DNA from: Anoplopoma fimbria
Taxonomy: Eukaryota; Chordata; Actinopteri; Perciformes; Anoplopomatidae
Direction of reading: 5' to 3'
Assembly (NCBI RefSeq): GCF_027596085.1
Contig: NC_072452.1
Span: forward strand, 10,967,077 to 11,031,076
DNA length: 64,000 bases
The position numbers were made by a program, and so were the translations under genes. Below the pieces are notes generated by a model. It saw only the letters and a list, made by a program, of their open reading frames with translations. It was not told the DNA's origin and did no database searches. Below, in pieces: positions 58,450 through 64,000 of the stretch (the stretch's first letter is position 1; each line of letters starts with the position of its first letter).

Positions 58450-59455
58450 ATCCATACTTACTTTGTATCTCAAAGAGTTACAAATCTGTCTCCCTCTGAT
58501 GTAATTATGATAGCTTCAGTAGAACAATAGCTACCCACAGTTTTTGTCTGTTGTTTGACTTTTATCTAGGCAGTAAAGACATCAATAATTTGTAATGCTG
58601 AAACAGCCCCCGGAGTTGTAGGGGGGAGAAAAAACGAGAATGATGTTAGGTCCCGTCGTTGCTGCATTGACGCCAGCACTGTGGCTTTCATCATCATAGA
58701 TTTAAGATACAAAAAGGGCCGAGCTCAGTTAATTTAAGAAGAAAAATATGCAACAAGCTCTCTCCTCTTTTATATAAGGTTCACCTGAGGGCTGGCAAAA
58801 CCCCAGCTGTTTTAACGAAAACTGTTTCTACATGCCCCCCATGGAGGTCTCGAAAGTAAAAAGGAACCAGAGCTTACTTTGTACACTAAGTACATGAAAA
58901 AGAGACTATTCACTTTCCCGCTTATAAGTGAGCCACTTATAGGACACAAAGCTCCATGTCCAAGAAAGAAAGAGCGGGATACAGTGCAAAAAGACAGAGA
59001 GAGGGAGACGGTGGAGAGCGAGATGTGTTATGCAACACTGGGGAGTGCAAATCTGCTCATCATGCTTCTCATGTTCCTATCAGATAATTTTTTATGGTTG
59101 TTTTGTTTGTAATGTTCTGCAGAATAATGAGGGAGACAAGATGGAGAGCACAAGAACAGCTGCATCACATATATTCCTTTTACATATTTCCGCCACGTCC
59201 GTCGTTCGGTACTTTTGAAGAATGCTCTGAGAGGACAGGGAGCACGGGAACAGTTTGGGCTGTGCAGTAGTCTACTGCAGATAGAGAGTCTCTGAATGTG
59301 GGAAGAGATGGGGTTTCTGTATTCTCCTCTCACATTTTATGCTTTCCCATATTCTGGTCTTGCAGGGACGTGGTTCTTGAAAACTGAGAGGACCTGGAAA
59401 AGGGCATGTGCAGCCGGAGAGACATCAAGCATCCAGCCAGCTTCACCTCACCCTC

Positions 59456-59486
<31 letters not shown>

Positions 59487-59710
59487 TCCCCCTCCCTCCC
59501 TCTCCCTGTGTGTGTGAACAAGCTTTCAGCAGTCAGTCTGCTCTCATCTGACAGAGGAAATGATTCAGAAACTCATTTATGCTCCTGCCGCACATCTACT
59601 CATTTCACAGGCTGTGACCACTGCCCACTTGTGTCCTGATCAGTAGCTGAAGAGCTGCCCTTCACGGGCCCCCAATCACTTTAAAGCCCGCCACGTACAC
59701 ACAACAACGC

Positions 59711-59738
59711 CAACAACAACAACAACAACAACAACAAC
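59711..59738. repeat. (AAC)n microsatellite
   Basis: Nine perfect AAC units, followed shortly by CA-rich sequence. Confidence 0.9.
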
Positions 59739-60648
59739 TCGGGACCTGGACCGAGACAGACGCCACACACATACAGCATGCATGACGCTCAGACACACAC
59801 TTAAAAACACATCAAAAAGAAGTGCATGATATAATCTATGATGGCTGTAACTGGTGGTGATGCAACAGTGAACCAATGCTTTCAGAAGCCTGCCCTCTAC
59901 AGAAGCACAGCTCCCACTACAACAAGATCAAAGGCAATTTAGAGGAGGCTCGCATCCCTCCCTGCGGCTTCGAAAATGTACTCAAACCTGAGAAAATGAA
60001 TTGTGGGATTGTGTTTTCCATCCCACCTTTCTGCTCTGGCGCTCCGGTGCTCCTTCTGCATTTTCAGATCTACCGCAACTTCTCTGAAAACATTGCAGGG
60101 AAGAGTAGGCTATGATACCCGTGGGTGTTGATGGCATTAATTTTTCTATTTTTGTATGGATGCTGCATGATTGTTGGGAACAGATGTTTGCATTTAAAGT
60201 GTCCACCTGAAATAGGTGGAGTGTTGTTCTCTTTGCAGCCATTTAATATGTCCAGTAACATAAAGGCTGAGGGAATAAACAAACTTAAGTTGACATTTTG
60301 ACCACTTTAACCCTTCAGTGTATCCTTTAGTTTGACCTTGTCAGGATATAAACAAACTCATCTGCCAAGTGATAAACATGAGAATAAAAACATTTCTGAA
60401 AATGATCACTGCTGTCATTCATTTCACTCCTGGCACCAACGCTTGCTTCTTCATTACGCACAACCACTTGTCCCTTTAATATTTTTCTCTGCAATGGAAA
60501 CTGCTCATCCACCATCATCAGTCTCCACTCTTTGATCTTGGGCTGGCTGCACGCATGCGCCTCTCATTGGCTCCTCTGCACTGTCTGGAGTAAGTTGGAT
60601 GTGCGCTCTCCTCACTCGCATCCCGAAACCGCCTCAAAAACTGTTGCG

Positions 60649-61470
60649 ATGGGGAGGATCAGGAAAAACCACTTTGGGATTTTTACTTTTTCTTTACTAG
60701 TGACTTTTGTCTGCACTCAAAGGTAATCTCGTTTTCTTATTTTTCATCCCGTGTCTTGCATGCCATGTAGCATCTTTTAAAAGCGTGCCTGGCGTGTGAT
60801 ATTAATAAGCTGTTTTGCATTACACCACCCTTTTTTTCTCCCAACAGCGCCAAGGATCTCAAAGATCCGAGCAATATGCCTCTGGTAAAAGAGACAGTGG
60901 ACAGGCTGATGAAAGGATACGACATTCGGTTGAGGCCAGATTTCGGAGGTAACGAGCAAATTGAAAACGGAATGTCATGTTGTCTCACCGTCCTGACGTG
61001 AAATACATGTTTAATGAATCGCAAAATCTCCTTTAATTTACATCATCATCCCCTTCACAGCCAAATAGGCCTTTGCAATTAGGCTATGATAAATGATGTG
61101 CATATTTTTATTTGATGGAGGAGATACGACGGGGCTTTTTTAACGTGATCGATCCCGCTCATTTATCTTTGATTATCCCAATAAAGGATGAAATGAACCG
61201 CATTTAAGCGCATCTGCGTGTGAAACAGAAGATATCTATTTTTCCTTGGCTGAGGCTGGTGGTGCTCCGGTCTCCTGTAGGTGGAGGGGAGCACCGAGGA
61301 ACCTGAGCTCGCGTCACGAATTTGTTAAATTTACATGATGAGATAATTATTCATATGTCTTTTTTATTAATGCCTCTTTTTTTCTTTTTTTCCCCTTCAT
61401 AGGTGCGCCGGTGGCCGTGGGGATGAATATAGACATAGCCAGCATAGACATGGTCTCTGAAGTCAATATG
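60649..61470 (+). CDS. gabrb2: GABA-A receptor subunit beta-2, 5' part (first three coding exons)
   Basis: Exons 60649-60722, 60848-60948 and 61403-61470 encode the first 81 residues; the rest lies beyond the right edge. The signal peptide [18 protein letters not shown] ends near VCTQS. It is followed by [40 protein letters not shown] and [11 protein letters not shown], the conserved start of beta subunits. The leader resembles human GABRB2 (RKRGYFGIWSF) more than GABRB3. Beta-2 pairs with alpha subunits to form the GABA-binding interface. I searched 61471-64000 for the next exon (expected to start DYTLTMYFQQ) and did not find it. It lies downstream of gabra6 on the same strand, whereas mammalian alpha/beta pairs are head to head. 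Confidence 0.9.
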
Positions 61471-61629
61471 GTAGGTGCATCTTCATGATTATTAGCCCTG
61501 CTTAATGCTGCCTATTGCACGGCACGGCTGGATTACCCCTGAAGTGGGCTACCTATCACGGGTCAGTGTGTTTGATTGTATGTGAGAGAAGCCGGGATAA
61601 TGTGAGCCAGGCTGAAGGCACGTCTTGTG

Positions 61630-61668
<39 letters not shown>

Positions 61669-61838
61669 TCGGGTTATAAAAAAAAAAAAAAAGAAATAAA
61701 AAAAGAAAAGCGTAAAGGCTTCCGTTCCCAAACACATCATCGCCATCCTTTCTCTCAGTCTCCGCATTTGCAGCTCTGGTGTGTTTCTGCATTTGAATTC
61801 AAAACACACACTCACTGGCGCACTCGGACGCGGAGAGC

Positions 61839-61841
<3 letters not shown>

Positions 61842-61910
<69 letters not shown>
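61842..61910. repeat. (GT)n microsatellite in gabrb2 intron 3
   Basis: About 69 bases of uninterrupted GT dinucleotide. Confidence 0.97.
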
Positions 61911-61911
<1 letters not shown>

Positions 61912-63300
61912 CTGCTTCACGTTGTCGAGCCTCGTCGGTGTTATTTGGTTGACATGTACCCCTCCTCCTCCTCCCCTCTCCATGCAGTTACCTACAATAT
62001 AAATAAAAACATCATCCTGCCCAAACCGGCATCTTTTGGTGTTTTTTTAGGGCTATTAATTCGGGCGTCCAATCACATCATCACCGTCTACGTAAATGAT
62101 CCCCCCCCCCTTACTTGTCAGATGACGTAAGCAATTTGTTAATAATACATGTTCACAGGTCACAGCATTGCAAAAAAGAAAAATAATAATAATGGAAAAA
62201 AAGAAAGAAAACCCCGTCTTGAGCTATGGTGCACAAACATGAACGTTATGGGCGACTTGGAGAGGACAGGGGGAAAAGTTCAGCAGCCCATGCAAGAGCA
62301 CCACCTATTGATCCGTGTGACAGACAGACGGACCGCAGCCCGGAGGGGGACTGACGGCAGTTTTTAACTACTTCATAGTAGCTCTGCTGCGTTAAATATA
62401 CTCTATTTCTAGTGTTGAACAACTAGTTTTGCTCGTGATGATATTAAGGACAGTCTTTGCAGTGAATTCGGAGTGTAAGAAAAGATCATTTTACAAAGCA
62501 GCCTCTCCATGGAGCAACACAATAGAGATGTTATATAAGAGCATGAAAAACAAGTTTGCCACAAGGAATTGAAAGAGATGTGTCCTCTATTATTAATTGA
62601 GCCATTTTTTTAAGTTTGATTTGGCAGCCTGTCAAATTTGTGTGGCCATTTTAGACTGCACTGAATGAGTTTTTAACACATAAATACAGCAGTGTGAGTG
62701 AGTTTGCCTTGGATGAGGGAAAATAACTGAATATGGTCAGAGCTTTGATGGAAATGATTTATTTTGGTGGAGGATGCAGCCAGAGCGGAAGTGCCTTGGG
62801 GGTCCGGGGAGATTTGAAATAGAAACCCCTCACTCGCTTTGGACTCTCTCTTTCTCCCTCTCCCTCCTCCATCCGTCTCCTCCCACCACTTTGACTGGAT
62901 CCCTGGCTGTGACTCTGGGCTCAGCAGCCATGTAATCCACCTCTGCCTTGCTCCAAAGGGTTATCTTACTTAAGAACTGGACATCTATGCGAGCATTCAT
63001 CTGGAAAAAAACACTGCTTCATACATCCGTGTGAGTGTGTAGCAAAGCACTAAACTGTGCTCAAACAGTGAATGGCGGCTGACGTCATGCAACTCCCTGT
63101 GGCTATGAGAGAGCGTTCATCTCGCTCCTTTCTCAGAAAAGCTCTCCCTGCCAGATCTGCACAGGCGTCCCTCTGACACCACAGACAAATTTAGATGAAA
63201 AAGTTAAAATAAAAAACATCCAAGACCTCATCGGTCTTGTGTTCCACACGTTGTTGTCACCTTGTGAAAAATCCTTCCTGCGACTTACATAACAGGATTC

Positions 63301-63357
63301 TCCTCCTCCTCCTCCTCCTCCTCCTCCTCCTCCTCCTCCTCCTCCTCCTCCTCCTCC
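63301..63357. repeat. (TCC)n trinucleotide repeat
   Basis: Nineteen TCC units without interruption. The polyglycine frame on the opposite strand is a repeat artefact. Confidence 0.97.
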
Positions 63358-64000
63358 TTTCTTCACGTCCAGCTCTCTTTGGTACAATAGAGGGTAACAG
63401 CAGCTGACGAGATTGATCTCAGAGAAATCAATAATATCACCCTGCACCGTGATCACGAGGGGGGAGTTGGTGACCTGTGCTCAGTGCCGGGCTGCTTTGA
63501 TCTTCCTCATCAGGGGTAGCCGCTTTTGAGATTAAAGTGCTGAGAGGAAAAACAACACGGAGGGGTGAGGATGAAACCGATGAAGGCAGAGAAGGAGAGA
63601 TGTGAGAGAGAGGTGAAGGTTACTGTCATCAGTTTCACCGTCCCCTCTAATGATTTCTACGTCCTGGTGGAGGCCCAAGAAGAGTAACAGCAGACCCTGT
63701 GTTACCACAGGAGAGCTGCAGCCAGAGCTTCAGTAACCCCTCAACATATAGTTTACCTCTTTTTCTAAGTAAGTGGCTCTAAGGTTGGAAAAACATCTTA
63801 TTCTACACTGCCTGACTATTTCACATATTGAATATTTAGCAGCTTGTTCCAGCCCATTATTGAAGCTATATAACATTCAATCATCAAATGGATATTTTAG
63901 ATCTTTTGTGCATCATTTTTTATAAATTTACCTCAAATATAAGCCTAAAGTATTCGGTATTTTAGAAAGCGTTGGGATGCCATAATAATTTAAAATTATT

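Larger units (their letters stand above)
57479..60648. other. Intergenic region between gabra6 and gabrb2
   Basis: This holds the gabra6 3' UTR, a perfect 16-bp-arm palindrome (58413-58449), a CT run (59456-59482), an AAC repeat (59711-59738) and the gabrb2 upstream region. No further coding region is supported. A GC-richer stretch at 60540-60640 adjoins the gabrb2 start and probably includes its 5' UTR. Confidence 0.6.
61471..64000 (+). other. gabrb2 intron 3 (open at the right edge)
   Basis: It holds a 34-base T run at 61632-61665 followed by A-rich sequence, a (GT)n run at 61842-61910, a run of ten C at 62101-62110 and a TCC triplet run at 63301-63357. The rest shows no exon or gene that I can support. 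Confidence 0.65.

Overview
This window is nuclear DNA of a bony fish, almost certainly a teleost. The genes are vertebrate, split by short introns with GT/AG junctions. The DNA between them holds fish-type simple repeats, Tc1-like miniature transposons and another short dispersed repeat. I could rebuild eleven genes by reading exons and joining them at splice sites in frame. Ten are complete and one runs off the right edge. No bacterial, CRISPR, viral or toxin content was seen. The gene set matches human chromosome 5q31-q34, with local reshuffling. The species and the teleost duplicate (a or b) of each gene cannot be told from the window alone.

Layout. 0-3.2 kb: fgf1 (+), a growth factor. 4-10.7 kb: ndfip1 (-), a membrane adaptor for Nedd4 ubiquitin ligases. 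12.2-14.1 kb: gnpda1 (-), glucosamine-6-phosphate deaminase. 15-21.7 kb: hspa4 (-), an Hsp110-type chaperone with 19 exons and a perfect three-unit heat shock element upstream. 22-23.6 kb: a repeat block. 23.7-25.7 kb: uqcrq (-), a small subunit of respiratory complex III. 27.3-29.8 kb: gdf9 (-), an oocyte TGF-beta ligand. 29.8-32.9 kb: gene-free, with two perfect CTCF-type motifs facing each other. 32.9-34.3 kb: sowaha (-), single exon. 35.8-44 kb: septin 8 (+), bracketed by two nearly identical 570-bp repeats in opposite orientation. 44.4-49.2 kb: ccng1 (+), cyclin G1. 49.5-52.4 kb: nudcd2 (-), a co-chaperone. 52.8-57.5 kb: gabra6 (+), GABA-A receptor alpha-6. 60.6 kb to the end: the first three coding exons of gabrb2 (+), GABA-A receptor beta-2.

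How it fits together. These genes are not an operon; they are neighbours kept together by descent. Three human blocks are joined here: FGF1-NDFIP1-GNPDA1; HSPA4-UQCRQ-GDF9-SOWAHA-SEPT8; and CCNG1-NUDCD2-GABRA6-GABRB2. gabra6 and gabrb2 can assemble into one receptor. ccng1 and nudcd2 converge on a palindromic poly(A) signal. nudcd2 and gabra6 diverge from a gap of only 469 bp. I found no new enzyme system. The most interesting signals are structural: the inverted repeats around septin 8, a perfect 24-bp hairpin just before an fgf1 splice acceptor, a 42-codon reading frame in the ndfip1 3' UTR exon, a recurrent GTTAGC/GCTAGC-rich patch near five promoters, and the altered orientation of gdf9 and gabrb2 relative to mammals.
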